DNA of 64,000 nucleotides, from the NCBI GenBank assembly GCA_036172665.1, contig JAYKNF010000018.1, forward strand, positions 1,116,001 to 1,180,000. Reading direction: 5' to 3'. This DNA is from Prosopocoilus inquinatus (taxonomy: Eukaryota > Arthropoda > Insecta > Coleoptera > Lucanidae). Below are positions 1 to 14,752 of the stretch, one piece after another; position 1 is the first letter of the stretch, and the number at the start of each line of letters is the position of its first letter. A model generated the notes under the pieces. That model was not told the DNA's origin. It saw nothing but the letters and a program-made list of their open reading frames with translations, and searched no databases. Made by a program: the position numbers and the translations under genes.

Positions 1-809
1 TGATAGATGAGTAAGGATCGATTAGATACATCACAGGAACAACGCTAATGCGTGTTGTTTCGTTTAAAACTATTTCCAGCTTCTGCTGCGTCCGAAAATT
101 TCGTTTCTCACATTAGAGTTACTGGAGTCCATCGAAACGTCAAATAACATGATAGATGAGTAAGGATCGATTAGATACATCACAGGAACAACGCTAATGC
201 GTGTTGTTTCGTTTAAAACTATTTCTAGCTTCAGCTGCGTCCGAGAACTTCGTATCTCACATCTAAGTTACTGGATTCCATCGAAACGCCAAATAACATG
301 ATAGATGAGTAAGGATCGATTAGATACATCACAGGAACAACGCTAATGCGCGTTGTTTGGTTTAAAACTATTTCCAGGTTCTGCTACGTCCGAGAACTTC
401 GTATCTCACGTCAGGGTTACTGGAGTCCATCCAAACGTCAAATAACATGATAGATAAGTAAGGATCGATTAGATAAATCACAGGAACAACGCTAATGCGT
501 GTTGTTTCGTTTAAAACTATTTCCAGCTTCTGCTGCGTCCGAAAATTTCGTTTCTCACATTAGAGATACTGGAGTCCATCGAAACGTCAAATAACATGAT
601 AGATGAGTAAGGATCGATTAGATACATCACAGGAACAACGCTAATGCGTGTTGTTTCGTTTAAAACTATTTCCAGCTTCTGCTGCCTCAGAAAACGTCGT
701 ATCTCACATCAGAGCTTCTGGAGTCCATCGAAACGCCAAATAACATGATAGATGAGTAAGGATCGATTAGATACATCACAGGAACAACGCTAATACGTGT
801 TGTTTCGTT

Positions 810-3800
810 CAAAACTATTTCCAGCTTCTGCTGCGACCAAAAACTTTGTATCTCACATCAGAGCTACTGGAGTTCATCGAAACGCCAAATAACATGATAG
901 ATGAGTAAGAATCGATTAGATACATCACAGGAACAACCCTAATACGTGTTGTTTCGTTCAAAACTATTTCCAGCTTCTGCTGCGTCCAAAAACTTTGTAT
1001 CTCACATCAGAGTTACTGGAGTCCATCCAAACGTCAAATAACATGATAGATGAGTAAGGATCGATTAGATACATCACAGGAACAACGCTAATACGTGTTG
1101 TTTCGTTTAAAACTATTTCCAGCTTCTGCTGCGTCCGAGAACTTCGTATCTCACGTCAGGGTTACTGGGGTCCATCCAAACGTCAAATAACATGATAGAT
1201 AAGTAAGGATCGATTAGATACATCACAGGAACAACGCTAATGCGTGTTGTTTCGTTTAAAACTATTTCCAGCTTCTGCTGCGTCCGAAAATTTCGTATCT
1301 CACATTAGAGTTACTGGAGTCCATCGAAACGTCAAATAACATAGTAGCTAAGTAAGGATCGATTAGATACATCACAGGAACAACGCTAATGCGTGTTGTT
1401 TCGTTTAAAACTATTTCCAGCTTCTGCTGCGTCCGAAAATTTCGTATCTCACATTAGAGTTACTGGAGTCCATCGAAACGTCAAATAACATGATAGATGA
1501 GTAAGGATCGATTAGATACATCACAGGAACAACGCTAATACGTGTTGTTTCGTTTAAAACTATTTCCAGCTCCTGCTGCGTCCAAAAACTTTGTATCTCA
1601 CATCAGACTTACTGGAGTCCATCCAAACGTCAAATAACATGTTAGATAAGTAAGGATCGTTTAGATACATCACAGGAACAACGCTAATACGTGTTGTTTC
1701 ATTTAAAACTATTTCCAGCTTCAGCTGCGTCCGAGAACTTCGTATCTCACATCAAAGTTACTGGAGTCCATCGAAACGCCAAATAACATGATAGGTGAGT
1801 AAGGATCGATTAGATACATCACAGGAACAACGCTAATACGTGTTGTTTCGTTCAAAACTATTTCCAGCTTCTGATGCGTCCGAGAACTTCGTATCTCACG
1901 TCAGGGTTACTGGAGTCCATCCAAACGTCAAATAACATGATAGATAAGTAAGGATCGATTAGATACATCACAGGAACAACGCTAATACGTGTTGTTTCGT
2001 TTAAAACTATTTCCAGCTTCTGCTGCGTCCGAAAACGTCGTATCTCACATCAGAGCTACTGGAGTCCATCGAAACGCCAAATAACATGATATATGAGTAA
2101 GGATCGATTAGATACAGCACAGGAACAACGCCAATACGTGTTGTTTCGTTTCAAACTATTTCCAGCTCCTGCTGCGTCCAAAAACTTTGTATCTCACATC
2201 AGAGTTAATGGAGTCCATCCAAACGTCAAATAACATGATAGATGAGTAAGGATCGATTAGATACATCACAGGAACAACGCTAATACGTGTTGTTTCCTTC
2301 AAAACTATTTCCAGCTTCTGCTGCGTCCAAAGACTTTGTATCTCACATCAGAGTTACTGGAGTCCATCCAAACGTCAAATAACATGATAGATGAGTAAGG
2401 ATCGATTAGATACATCACAGGAACAACGCTAATACGTGTTGTTTCGTTTAAAACTATTTCCAGCTTCTGCTGCCTCCGAGAACTTCGTATCTCACGTCAG
2501 GGTTACTGGAGTCCATCCAAATGTCAAATAACATGATAGATAAGTAAGGATCGATTAGATACATCACAGGAACAACGCTAATGCGTGTTGTTTCGTTCAA
2601 AACTATTTCCAGCTTCTGCTGCGACCAAAAACTTTGTATCTCACATCAGAGCTACTGGAGTTCATCGAAACGCCAAATAACATGATAGATGAGTAAGAAT
2701 CGATTAGATACATCACAGGAACAACCCTAATACGTGTTGTTTCGTTCAAAACTATTTCCAGCTTCTGCTGCGTCCAAAAACTTTGTATCTCACATCAGAG
2801 TTACTGGAGTCCATCCAAACGTCAAATAACATGATAGATGAGTAAGGATCGATTAGATACATCACAGGAACAACGCTAATACGTGTTGTTTCGTTTAAAA
2901 CTATTTCCAGCTTCTGCTGCGTCCGAGAACTTCGTATCTCACGTCAGGGTTACTGGGGTCCATCCAAACGTCAAATAACATGATAGATAAGTAAGGATCG
3001 ATTAGATACATCACAGGAACAACGCTAATGCGTGTTGTTTCGTTTAAAACTATTTCCAGCTTCTGCTGCGTCCGAAAATTTCGTATCTCACATTAGAGTT
3101 ACTGGAGTCCATCGAAACGTCAAATAACATAGTAGCTAAGTAAGGATCGATTAGATACATCACAGGAACAACGCTAATGCGTGTTGTTTCGTTTAAAACT
3201 ATTTCCAGCTTCTGCTGCGTCCGAAAATTTCGTATCTCACATTAGAGTTACTGGAGTCCATCGAAACGTCAAATAACATGATAGATGAGTAAGGATCGAT
3301 TAGATACATCACAGGAACAACGCTAATACGTGTTGTTTCGTTTAAAACTATTTCCAGCTCCTGCTGCGTCCAAAAACTTTGTATCTCACATCAGAGTTAC
3401 TGGAGTCCATCCAAACGTCAAATAACATGTTAGATAAGTAAGGATCGTTTAGATACATCACAGGAACAACGCTAATACGTGTTGTTTCATTTAAAACTAT
3501 TTCCAGCTTCAGCTGCGTCCGAGAACTTCGTATCTCACATCAAAGTTACTGGAGTCCATCGAAACGCCAAATAACATGATAGGTGAGTAAGGATCGATTA
3601 GATACATCACAGGAACAACGCTAATACGTGTTGTTTCGTTCAAAACTATTTCCAGCTTCTGATGCGTCCGAGAACTTCGTATCTCACGTCAGGGTTACTG
3701 GAGTCCATCCAAACGTCAAATAACATGATAGATAAGTAAGGATCGATTAGATACATCACAGGAACAACGCTAATACGTGTTGTTTCGTTTAAAACTATTT

Positions 3801-6173
3801 CCAGCTTCTGCTGCGTCCGAAAACGTCGTATCTCACATCAGAGCTACTGGAGTCCATCGAAACGCCAAATAACATGATATATGAGTAAGGATCGATTAGA
3901 TACAGCACAGGAACAACGCCAATACGTGTTGTTTCGTTTCAAACTATTTCCAGCTCCTGCTGCGTCCAAAAACTTTGTATCTCACATCAGAGTTAATGGA
4001 GTCCATCCAAACGTCAAATAACATGATAGATGAGTAAGGATCGATTAGATACATCACAGGAACAACGCTAATACGTGTTGTTTCCTTCAAAACTATTTCC
4101 AGCTTCTGCTGCGTCCAAAGACTTTGTATCTCACATCAGAGTTACTGGAGTCCATCCAAACGTCAAATAACATGATAGATGAGTAAGGATCGATTAGATA
4201 CATCACAGGAACAACGCTAATACGTGTTGTTTCGTTTAAAACTATTTCCAGCTTCTGCTGCCTCCGAGAACTTCGTATCTCACGTCAGGGTTACTGGAGT
4301 CCATCCAAATGTCAAATAACATGATAGATAAGTAAGGATCGATTAGATACATCACAGGAACAACGCTAATGCGTGTTGTTTCGTTCAAAACTATTTCCAG
4401 CTTCTGCTGCGACCAAAAACTTTGTATCTCACATCAGAGCTACTGGAGTTCATCGAAACGCCAAATAACATGATAGATGAGTAAGAATCGATTAGATACA
4501 TCACAGGAACAACCCTAATACGTGTTGTTTCGTTCAAAACTATTTCCAGCTTCTGCTGCGTCCAAAAACTTTGTATCTCACATCAGAGTTACTGGAGTCC
4601 ATCCAAACGTCAAATAACATGATAGATGAGTAAGGATCGATTAGATACATCACAGGAACAACGCTAATACGTGTTGTTTCGTTTAAAACTATTTCCAGCT
4701 TCTGCTGCGTCCGAGAACTTCGTATCTCACGTCAGGGTTACTGGGGTCCATCCAAACGTCAAATAACATGATAGATAAGTAAGGATCGATTAGATACATC
4801 ACAGGAACAACGCTAATGCGTGTTGTTTCGTTTAAAACTATTTCCAGCTTCTGCTGCGTCCGAAAATTTCGTATCTCACATTAGAGTTACTGGAGTCCAT
4901 CGAAACGTCAAATAACATAGTAGCTAAGTAAGGATCGATTAGATACATCACAGGAACAACGCTAATGCGTGTTGTTTCGTTTAAAACTATTTCCAGCTTC
5001 TGCTGCGTCCGAAAATTTCGTATCTCACATTAGAGTTACTGGAGTCCATCGAAACGTCAAATAACATGATAGATGAGTAAGGATCGATTAGATACATCAC
5101 AGGAACAACGCTAATACGTGTTGTTTCGTTTAAAACTATTTCCAGCTCCTGCTGCGTCCAAAAACTTTGTATCTCACATCAGAGTTACTGGAGTCCATCC
5201 AAACGTCAAATAACATGTTAGATAAGTAAGGATCGTTTAGATACATCACAGGAACAACGCTAATACGTGTTGTTTCATTTAAAACTATTTCCAGCTTCAG
5301 CTGCGTCCGAGAACTTCGTATCTCACATCAAAGTTACTGGAGTCCATCGAAACGCCAAATAACATGATAGGTGAGTAAGGATCGATTAGATACATCACAG
5401 GAACAACGCTAATAAGTGTTGTTTCGTTCAAAACTATTTCCAGCTTCTGATGCGTCCGAGAACTTCGTATCTCACGTCAGGGTTACTGGAGTCCATCCAA
5501 ACGTCAAATAACATGATAGATAAGTAAGGATCGATTAGATACATCACAGGAACAACGCTAATACGTGTTGTTTCGTTTAAAACTATTTCCAGCTTCTGCT
5601 GCGTCCGAAAACGTCGTATCTCACATCAGAGCTACTGGAGTCCATCGAAACGCCAAATAACATGATATATGAGTAAGGATCGATTAGATACAGCACAGGA
5701 ACAACGCCAATACGTGTTGTTTCGTTTCAAACTATTTCCAGCTCCTGCTGCGTCCAAAAACTTTGTATCTCACATCAGAGTTAATGGAGTCCATCCAAAC
5801 GTCAAATAACATGATAGATGAGTAAGGATCGATTAGATACATCACAGGAACAACGCTAATACGTGTTGTTTCCTTCAAAACTATTTCCAGCTTCTGCTGC
5901 GTCCAAAGACTTTGTATCTCACATCAGAGTTACTGGAGTCCATCCAAACGTCAAATAACATGATAGATGAGTAAGGATCGATTAGATACATCACAGGAAC
6001 AACGCTAATACGTGTTGTTTCGTTTAAAACTATTTCCAGCTTCTGCTGCCTCCGAGAACTTCGTATCTCACGTCAGGGTTACTGGAGTCCATCCAAATGT
6101 CAAATAACATGATAGATAAGTAAGGATCGATTAGATACATCACAGGAACAACGCTAATGCGTGTTGTTTCGTT
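810..6173 (-). repeat. 12-monomer higher-order repeat, 1,788 bp, three tandem copies
   Basis: A block of 12 monomers repeats with period 1,788 bp (12 x 149). The marker GCGACCAAAAAC occurs at 833, 2621 and 4409, and the pair of monomers with CATAGTAGCTAAG recurs in the same place in each copy. Copies run about 810-2597, 2598-4385 and 4386-6173. They differ by only a few substitutions, for example CAGACTTACT at about 1605 against CAGAGTTACT in the other two, and AATAAGTG at about 5412 against AATACGTG. Neighbouring monomers inside a copy differ far more, which is the signature of a recently amplified HOR. Confidence 0.93.
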
Positions 6174-8615
6174 TAAAACTATTTCCAGCTTCTGCTGCGT
6201 CCGAGAACTTCGTATCTCACGTCAGGGTTACTGGAGTCCATCCAAACGTCAAATAACATGATAGATAAGTAAGGATCGATTAGATGCATTACAGGAACAA
6301 CGCTAATGCGTGTTGTTTGGTTTAAAACTATTTCCAGCTTCTGCTGCGTCCGAAAATTTCGTATCTCACATTAGAGTTACTGGAGTCCATCCAAACGTCA
6401 AATAACATGATAGATGAGTAAGGATCGATTAGATACATCACAGGAACAACGCTAATACGTGTTGTCTCGCTTAAAACTATTTCCAGCTTCTGCTGCGTCC
6501 GAAAACGTCGTATCTCACATCAGAGCTACTGGAGTCCATCGAAACGTCAAATAACATGATAGATGAGTAAGGATCGATTAGATACATCACAGGAACAACG
6601 CTAATACGTGTTGTCTCGTTTAAAACTATTTCCAGCTTCTGCTGCGTCCGAAAACGTCGTATCTCACATCAGAGCTACTGGAGTCCATCGAAACGCCAAA
6701 TAACATGATATATGAGTAAGGATCTATTAGATACAGCACAGGAACAACGCTAATACGTGTTGTTTCGTTTAAAACTATTTCCAGCTCCTGCTGCGTCCAA
6801 AAACTTTGTATCTCACATCAGACTTACTGGAGTCCATCCAAATGTCAAATAACATGATAGATAAGTAAGGATCGATTAGATACATCACAGTAACAACGCT
6901 AATGCGTGTTGTTTCGTTTAAAACTATTTCTAGCTTCAGCTGCGTCCGAGAACTTCGTATCTCACATCAAAGTTACTGGAGTCCATCGAAACGCCAAATA
7001 ACATGATAGATGAGTAAGGATCGATTAGATACATCACAGGAACAACGCTAATGCGTGTTGTTTCGTTTAAAACTATTTCCAGCCTCTGCTGCGTCCGAAA
7101 ATTTCGTTTCTCACATTAGAGTTACTGGAGTCCATCGAAACGTCAAATAACATGATAGATGAGTAAGGATCGATTAGATACATCACAGGAACAACGCTAA
7201 TGCGTGTTGTTTCGTTTAAAACTATTTCTAGCTTCAGCTGCGTCCGAGAACTTCGTATCTCACATCTAAGTTACTGGAGTCCATCGAAACGCCAAATAAC
7301 ATGATAGATGAGTAAGGATCGATTAGATACATCACAGGAACAACGCTAATGCGCGTTGTTTGGTTTAAAACTATTTCCAGGTTCTGCTACGTCCGAGAAC
7401 TTCGTATCTCACGTCAGGGTTACTGGAGTCCATCCAAACGTCAAATAACATGATAGATAAGTAAGGATCGATTAGATACATCACAGGAACAACGCTAATG
7501 CGTGTTGTTTCGTTTAAAACTATTTCCAGCTTCTGCTGCGTCCGAAAATTTCGTTTCTCACATTAGAGATACTGGAGTCCATCGAAACGTCAAATAACAT
7601 GATAGATGAGTAAGGATCGATTAGATACATCACAGGAACAACGCTAATGCGTGTTGTTTCGTTTAAAACTATTTCCAGCTTCTGCTGCCTCAGAAAACGT
7701 CGTATCTCACATCAGAGCTTCTGGAGTCCATCGAAACGCCAAATAACATGATAGATGAGTAAGGATCGATTAGATACATCACAGGAACAACGCTAATGCG
7801 CGTTGTTTCGTTTAAAACTATTTCCAGGTTCTGCTGCGTCCGAGAACTTCGTATCTCACGTCAGGGTTACTGGAGTCCATCCAAACGTCAAATAACATGA
7901 TAGATAAGTAAGGATCGATTAGATACATCACAGGAACAACGCTAATGCGTGTTGTTTCGTTTAAAACTATTTCCAGGTTCTGCTGCGTCCAAAAACTTTG
8001 TATCTCACATCAGAGTTACTGGAGTCCATCCAAACGTCAAATAACATGATAGATGAGTAAGGATCGATTAGATACATCACAGGATCAACGCTAATACGTG
8101 TTGTTTCGTTTAAAACTATTTCCAGCTTCTGCTGCGTCCGAGAACTTCGTATCTCACGTCAGGGTTACTGGAGTCCATCCAAACGTCAAATAACATGATA
8201 GATAAGTAAGGATCGATTAGATACATCACAGGAACAACGCTAATGCGTGTTGTTTCGTTTAAAACTATTTCCAGCTTCAGCTGCGTCCGAGAACTTCGTA
8301 TCTCACATCAAAGTTACTGGAGTATATCGAAACGCCAAATAACATGATAGATGAGTAAGGATCGATTAGATACATCACAGGAACAACGGTAATACGTGTT
8401 GCTTCGTTCAAAACTATTTCCAGCTTCTGCTGCGTCCAAAAACTTTGTATCTCACATCAGAGCTACTGGAGTCCATCGAAACGACAAATAACATGATATA
8501 TGAGTAAGGATCGATTAGATACAGCACAGGAACAACGCTAATACGTGTTGTTTCGTTTAAAACTATCTCCAGCTCCTGCTGCGTCCAAAAATTTTGTATC
8601 TCACATCAGACTTAC

Positions 8616-9569
8616 TGGAGTCCATCCAAACGTCAAATAACATGATAGATAAGTAAGGATCGATTAGATACATCACAGTAACAACGCTAATGGGTGTTGT
8701 TTCGTTTAAAACTATTTCTAGCTTCAGCTGAGTCCGAGAACTTCGTATCTCACATCAAAGTTACTGGAGTCCATCGAAACGCCAAATAACATGGTAGATG
8801 AGTAAGGATCGATTAGATACATCACAGGAACAACGCTAATACGTGTTGTTTCGTTCAAAACTATTTCCAGCTTCTGCTGCGTCCAAAAACTTTGTATCTC
8901 ACATCAGAGTTACTGGAGTCCATCCAAACGTCAAATAACATGATAGATGAGTAAGGATCGATTAGATACATCACAGGAACAACGCTAATACGTGTTGTTT
9001 CGTTTAAAACTATTTCCAGCTTCTGCTGCATCCGAGAACTTCCTATCTCACGTCAGGGTTACTGGAGTCCATCCAAACGTCAAATAACATGATAGATAAG
9101 TAAGGATCGATTAGATACATCACAGTAACAACGCTAATGGGTGTTGTTTCGTTTAAAACTATTTCTAGCTTCAGCTGAGTCCGAGAACTTCGTATCTCAC
9201 ATCAAAGTTACTGGAGTCCATCGAAACGCCAAATAACATGGTAGATGAGTAAGGATCGATTAGATACATCACAGGAACAACGCTAATACGTGTTGTTTCG
9301 TTCAAAACTATTTCCAGCTTCTGCTGCGTCCAAGAACTTTGTATCTCACATCAGAGTTACTGGAGTCCATCCAAACGTCAAATAACATGATAGATGAGTA
9401 AGGATCGATTAGATACATCACAGGAACAACGCTAATACGTGTTGTTTCGTTTAAAACTATTTCCAGCTTCTGCTGCATCCGAGAACTTCCTATCTCACGT
9501 CAGGGTTACTGGAGTCCATCCAAACGTCAAATAACATGATAGATAAGTAAGGATCGATTAGATACATCA
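8616..9569 (-). repeat. 3-monomer tandem, 447 bp, about 2.1 copies
   Basis: A rare variant with CACAGTAACAAC followed by TGGGTGTTG occurs with TGGG at 8691 and 9138, exactly 447 bp (3 x 149) apart. The following two monomers (including CATCCGAGAACTTCCTATC) also repeat. The repeat starts near 8616 and breaks near 9569, where CACAGG returns. Confidence 0.85.
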
Positions 9570-11537
9570 CAGGAACAACGCTAATGCGTGTTGTTTCGTT
9601 TAAAACTATTTCCAGCTTCTGCTGCGTCCGAGAACTTCGTATCTCACGTCAGGGTTACTGGAGTCCATCCAAAAGTCAAATAACATGATAGATAGGTAGG
9701 GATCGATTAGATACATCACAGGAACAACGCTAATGCGTGTTGTTTCGTTTAAAACTATTTCCAGCTTCTGCTGCGTCCGAAAATTTCGTATCTCACATTA
9801 GAGTTACTGGAGTCCATCCAAACGTCAAATAACATAGTAGCTAAGTAAGGATCGATTAGATACATCACAGGAACAACGCTAATACGTGTTGTTTCGTTCA
9901 AAACTTTTTCCAGCTTCTGCTGCGTCCAAAAACTTTGTATCTCACATCAGAGTTACTGGAGTCCATCCAAACGTCAAATAACATGATAGATGAGTAAGGA
10001 TCGATTAGATACATCACAGGAACAACGCTAATACGTGTTGTTTCATTTAAAACTATTTCCAGCTTCAGCTGCGTCCGAGAACTTCGTATCTCACATCAAA
10101 GTTACTGGATTCCATCGAAACGCCAAATAACATGATAGATGAGTAAGGATCGATTAGATACATCACAGGAACAACGCTAATGCGTGTTGTTTCGTTTAAA
10201 ACTATTTCCAGCTTCTGCTGCGTCCGAAAATTTCGTTTCTCACATTAGAGTTACTGGAGTCCATCGAAACGTCAAATAACATGATAGATGAGTAAGGATC
10301 GATTAGATACATCACAGGAACAACGCTAATGCGTGTTGTTTCGTTTAAAACTATTTCTAGCTTCAGCTGCGTCCGAGAACTTCTTATCTCACATCTAAGA
10401 TACTGGAGTCCATCGAAACGCCAAATAACATGATAGATGAGTAAGGATCGATTAGATACATCGCAGGAACAACGCTAATGCGCGTTGTTTCGTTTAAAAC
10501 TATTTCCAGGTTCTGCTGCGTCCGAGAACTTCGTATCTCACGTCAGGGTTACTGGAGTCCATCCAAACGTCAAATAACATGATAGATAAGTAAGGATCGA
10601 TTAGATACATCACAGGAACAACGCCAATGCGTGTTGTTTCGTTTAAAACTATTTCTAGCTTCAGCTGCGTCCGAAAACGTCGTATCTCACATCAAAGTTA
10701 CTGGATTCCATCGAAACGCCAAATAACATGATAGATGAGTAAGGATCGATTAGATACATCACAGGAACAACGCTAATGCGTGTTGTTTCGTTTAAAACTA
10801 TTTCCAGCTTCTGCTGCGTCCGAAAATTTCGTTTCTCACATTAGAGTTACTGGAGTCCATCGAAACGTCAAATAACATGATAGATGAGTAAGGATCGATT
10901 AGATACATCACAGGAACAACGCTAATGCGTGTTGTTTCGTTTAAAACTATTTCTAGCTTCAGCTGCGTCCGAGAACTTCGTATCTCACATCTAAGTTACT
11001 GGAGTCCATCGAAACGCCAAATAACATGATAGATGAGTAAGGATCGATTAGATACATCACAGGAACAACGCTAATGCGCGTTGTTTGGTTTAAAACTATT
11101 TCCAGGTTCTGCTACGTCCGAGAACTTCGTATCTCACGTCAGGGTTACTGGAGTCCATCCAAACGTCAAATAACATGATAGATAAGTAAGGATCGATTAG
11201 ATACATCACAGGAACAACGCTAATGCGTGTTGTTTCGTTTAAAACTATTTCCAGCTTCTGCTGCGTCCGAAAATTTCGTTTCTCACATTAGAGATACTGG
11301 AGTCCATCGAAACGTCAAATAACATGATAGATGAGTAAGGATCGATTAGATACATCACAGGAACAACGCTAATGCGTGTTGTTTCGTTTAAAACTATTTC
11401 CAGCTTCTGCTGCCTCAGAAAACGTCGTATCTCACATCAGAGCTTCTGGAGTCCATCGAAACGCCAAATAACATGATAGATGAGTAAGGATCAATTAGAT
11501 ACATCACAGGAACAACGCTAATACGTGTTGTTTCGTT

Positions 11538-14500
11538 CAAAACTATTTCCAGCTTCTGCTGCGTCCAAAAACTTTGTATCTCACATCAGAGCTACTGGAG
11601 TTCATCGAAACGCCAAATAACATGATAGATGAGTAAGAATCGATTAGATACATCACAGGAACAACCCTAATACGTGTTGTTTCGTTCAAAACTATTTCCA
11701 GCTTCTGCTGCGTCCAAAAACTTTGTATCTCACATCAGAGTTAATGGAGTCCATCCAAACGTCAAATAACATGATAGATGAGTAAGGATCGATTAGATAC
11801 ATCACAGGAACAACGCTAATACGTGTTGTTTCGTTTAAAACTATTTCCAGCTTCTGCTGCGTCCGAGAACTTCGTATCTCACGTCAGGGTTACTGGGGTC
11901 CATCCAAACGTCAAATAACATGATAGATAAGTAAGGATCGATTAGATACATCACAGGAACAACGCTAATGCGTGTTGTTTCGTTTAAAACTATTTCCAGC
12001 TTCTGCTGCGTCCGAAAATTTCGTATCTCACATTAGAGTTACTGGAGTCCATCGAAACGTCAAATAACATAGTAGCTAAGTAAGGATCGATTAGATACAT
12101 CACAGGAACAACGCTAATGCGTGTTGTTTCGTTTAAAACTATTTCCAGCTTCTGCTGCGTCCGAAAATTTCGTATCTCACATTAGAGTTACTGGAGTCCA
12201 TCGAAACGTCAAATAACATGATAGATGAGTAAGGATCGATTAGATACATCACAGGAACAACGCTAATACGTGTTGTTTCGTTTAAAACTATTTCCAGCTC
12301 CTGCTGCGTCCAAAAACTTTGTATCTCACATCAGACTTACTGGAGTCCATCCAAACGTCAAATAACATGTTAGATAAGTAAGGATCGTTTAGATACATCA
12401 CAGGAACAACGCTAATACGTGTTGTTTCATTTAAAACTATTTCCAGCTTCAGCTGCGTCCGAGAACTTCGTATCTCACATCAAAGTTACTGGAGTCCATC
12501 GAAACGCCAAATAACATGATAGGTGAGTAAGGATCGATTAGATACATCACAGGAACAACGCTAATACGTGTTGTTTCGTTCAAAACTATTTCCAGCTTCT
12601 GATGCGTCCGAGAACTTCGTATCTCACGTCAGGGTTACTGGAGTCCATCCAAACGTCAAATAACATGATAGATAAGTAAGGATCGATTAGATACATCACA
12701 GGAACAACGCTAATACGTGTTGTTTCGTTTAAAACTATTTCCAGCTTCTGCTGCGTCCGAAAACGTCGTATCTCACATCAGAGCTACTGGAGTCCATCGA
12801 AACGCCAAATAACATGATATATGAGTAAGGATCGATTAGATACAGCACAGGAACAACGCCAATACGTGTTGTTTCGTTTCAAACTATTTCCAGCTCCTGC
12901 TGCGTCCAAAAACTTTGTATCTCACATCAGAGTTACTGGAGTCCATCCAAACGTCAAATAACATGATAGATGAGTAAGGATCGATTAGATACATCACAGG
13001 AACAACGCTAATACGTGTTGTTTCCTTCAAAACTATTTCCAGCTTCTGCTGCGTCCAAAGACTTTGTATCTCACATCAGAGTTACTGGAGTCCATCCAAA
13101 CGTCAAATAACATGATAGATGAGTAAGGATCGATCAGATACATCACAGGAACAACGCTAATACGTGTTGTTTCGTTTAAAACTAGTTCCAGCTTCTGCTG
13201 CCTCCGAGAACTTCGTATCTCACGTCAGGGTTACTGGAGTCCATCCAAATGTCAAATAACATGATAGATAAGTAAGGATCGATTAGATACATCACAGGAA
13301 CAACGCTAATGCGTGTTGTTTCGTTTAAAACTATTTCCAGCTTCTGCTGCGTCCGAGAACTTCGTATCTCACGTCAGGGTTACTGGAGTCCATCCAAACG
13401 TCAAATAACATGATAGATAAGTAAGGATCGATTAGTTGCATTACAGGAACAACGCTAATGCGTGTTGTTTGGTTTAAAACTATTTCCAGCTTCTGCTGCG
13501 TCCGAAAATTTCGTATCTCACATTAGAGTTACTGGAGTCCATCCAAACGTCAAATAACATGATAGATGAGTAAGGATCGATTAGATACATCACAGGAACA
13601 ACGCTAATACGTGTTGTCTCGCTTAAAACTATTTCCAGCTTCTGCTGCGTCCGAAAACGTCGTGTCTCACATCAGAGCTACTGGAGTCCATCGAAACGTC
13701 AAATAACATGATAGATGAGTAAGGATCGATTAGATACATCACAGGAACAACGTTAATACGTGTTGTCTCGTTTAAAACTATTTCCAGCTTCTGCTGCGTC
13801 CGAAAACGTCGTATCTCACATCAGAGCTACTGGAGTCCATCGAAACGCCAAATAACATGATATATGAGTAAGGATCTATTAGATACAGCACAGGAACAAC
13901 GCTAATACGTGTTGTTTCGTTTAAAACTATTTCCAGCTCCTGCTGCGTCCAAAAACTTTGTATCTCACATCAGACTTACTGGAGTCCATCCAAATGTCAA
14001 ATAACATGATAGATAAGTAAGGATCGATTAGATACATCACAGTAACAACGCTAATGCGTGTTGTTTCGTTTAAAACTATTTCTAGCTTCAGCTGCGTCCG
14101 AGAACTTCGTATCTCACATCAAAGTTACTGGAGTCCATCGAAACGCCAAATAACATGATAGATGAGTAAGGATCGATTAGATACATCACAGGAACAACGC
14201 TAATGCGTGTTGTTTCGTTTAAAACTATTTCCAGCCTCTGCTGCGTCCGAAAATTTCGTTTCTCACATTAGAGTTACTGGAGTCCATCGAAACGTCAAAT
14301 AACATGATAGATGAGTAAGGATCGATTAGATACATCACAGGAACAACGCTAATGCGTGTTGTTTCGTTTAAAACTATTTCTAGCTTCAGCTGCGTCCGAG
14401 AACTTCGTATCTCACATCTAAGTTACTGGAGTCCATCGAAACGCCAAATAACATGATAGATGAGTAAGGATCGATTAGATACATCACAGGAACAACGCTA

Positions 14501-14700
14501 ATGCGCGTTGTTTGGTTTAAAACTATTTCCAGGTTCTGCTACGTCCGAGAACTTCGTATCTCACGTCAGGGTTACTGGAGTCCATCCAAACGTCAAATAA
14601 CATGATAGATAAGTAAGGATCGATTAGATACATCACAGGAACAACGCTAATGCGTGTTGTTTCGTTTAAAACTATTTCCAGCTTCTGCTGCGTCCGAAAA
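11538..14700 (-). repeat. Second copy of a 3.16-kb block, 48 monomers downstream of the first
   Basis: This block matches 4386-7548 at a constant offset of 7,152 bp (48 x 149). Shared rare variants include GCATTACAGG (6286 and 13438), CCAGCCTCTG (near 7079 and 14231) and the AATCGATTAGATACATC series of the 12-monomer HOR. It therefore includes a fourth copy of that HOR (about 11538-13325). Identity breaks at 7549/14701, where AAAATTTCG in one copy faces AAAACGTCG in the other. Upstream, 10729-11537 matches 1-809, so the left array is a mosaic of re-used blocks. Confidence 0.88.
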
Positions 14701-14752
14701 CGTCGTATCTCACATCAAAGTTACTGGATTCCATCGAAACGCCAAATAACAT

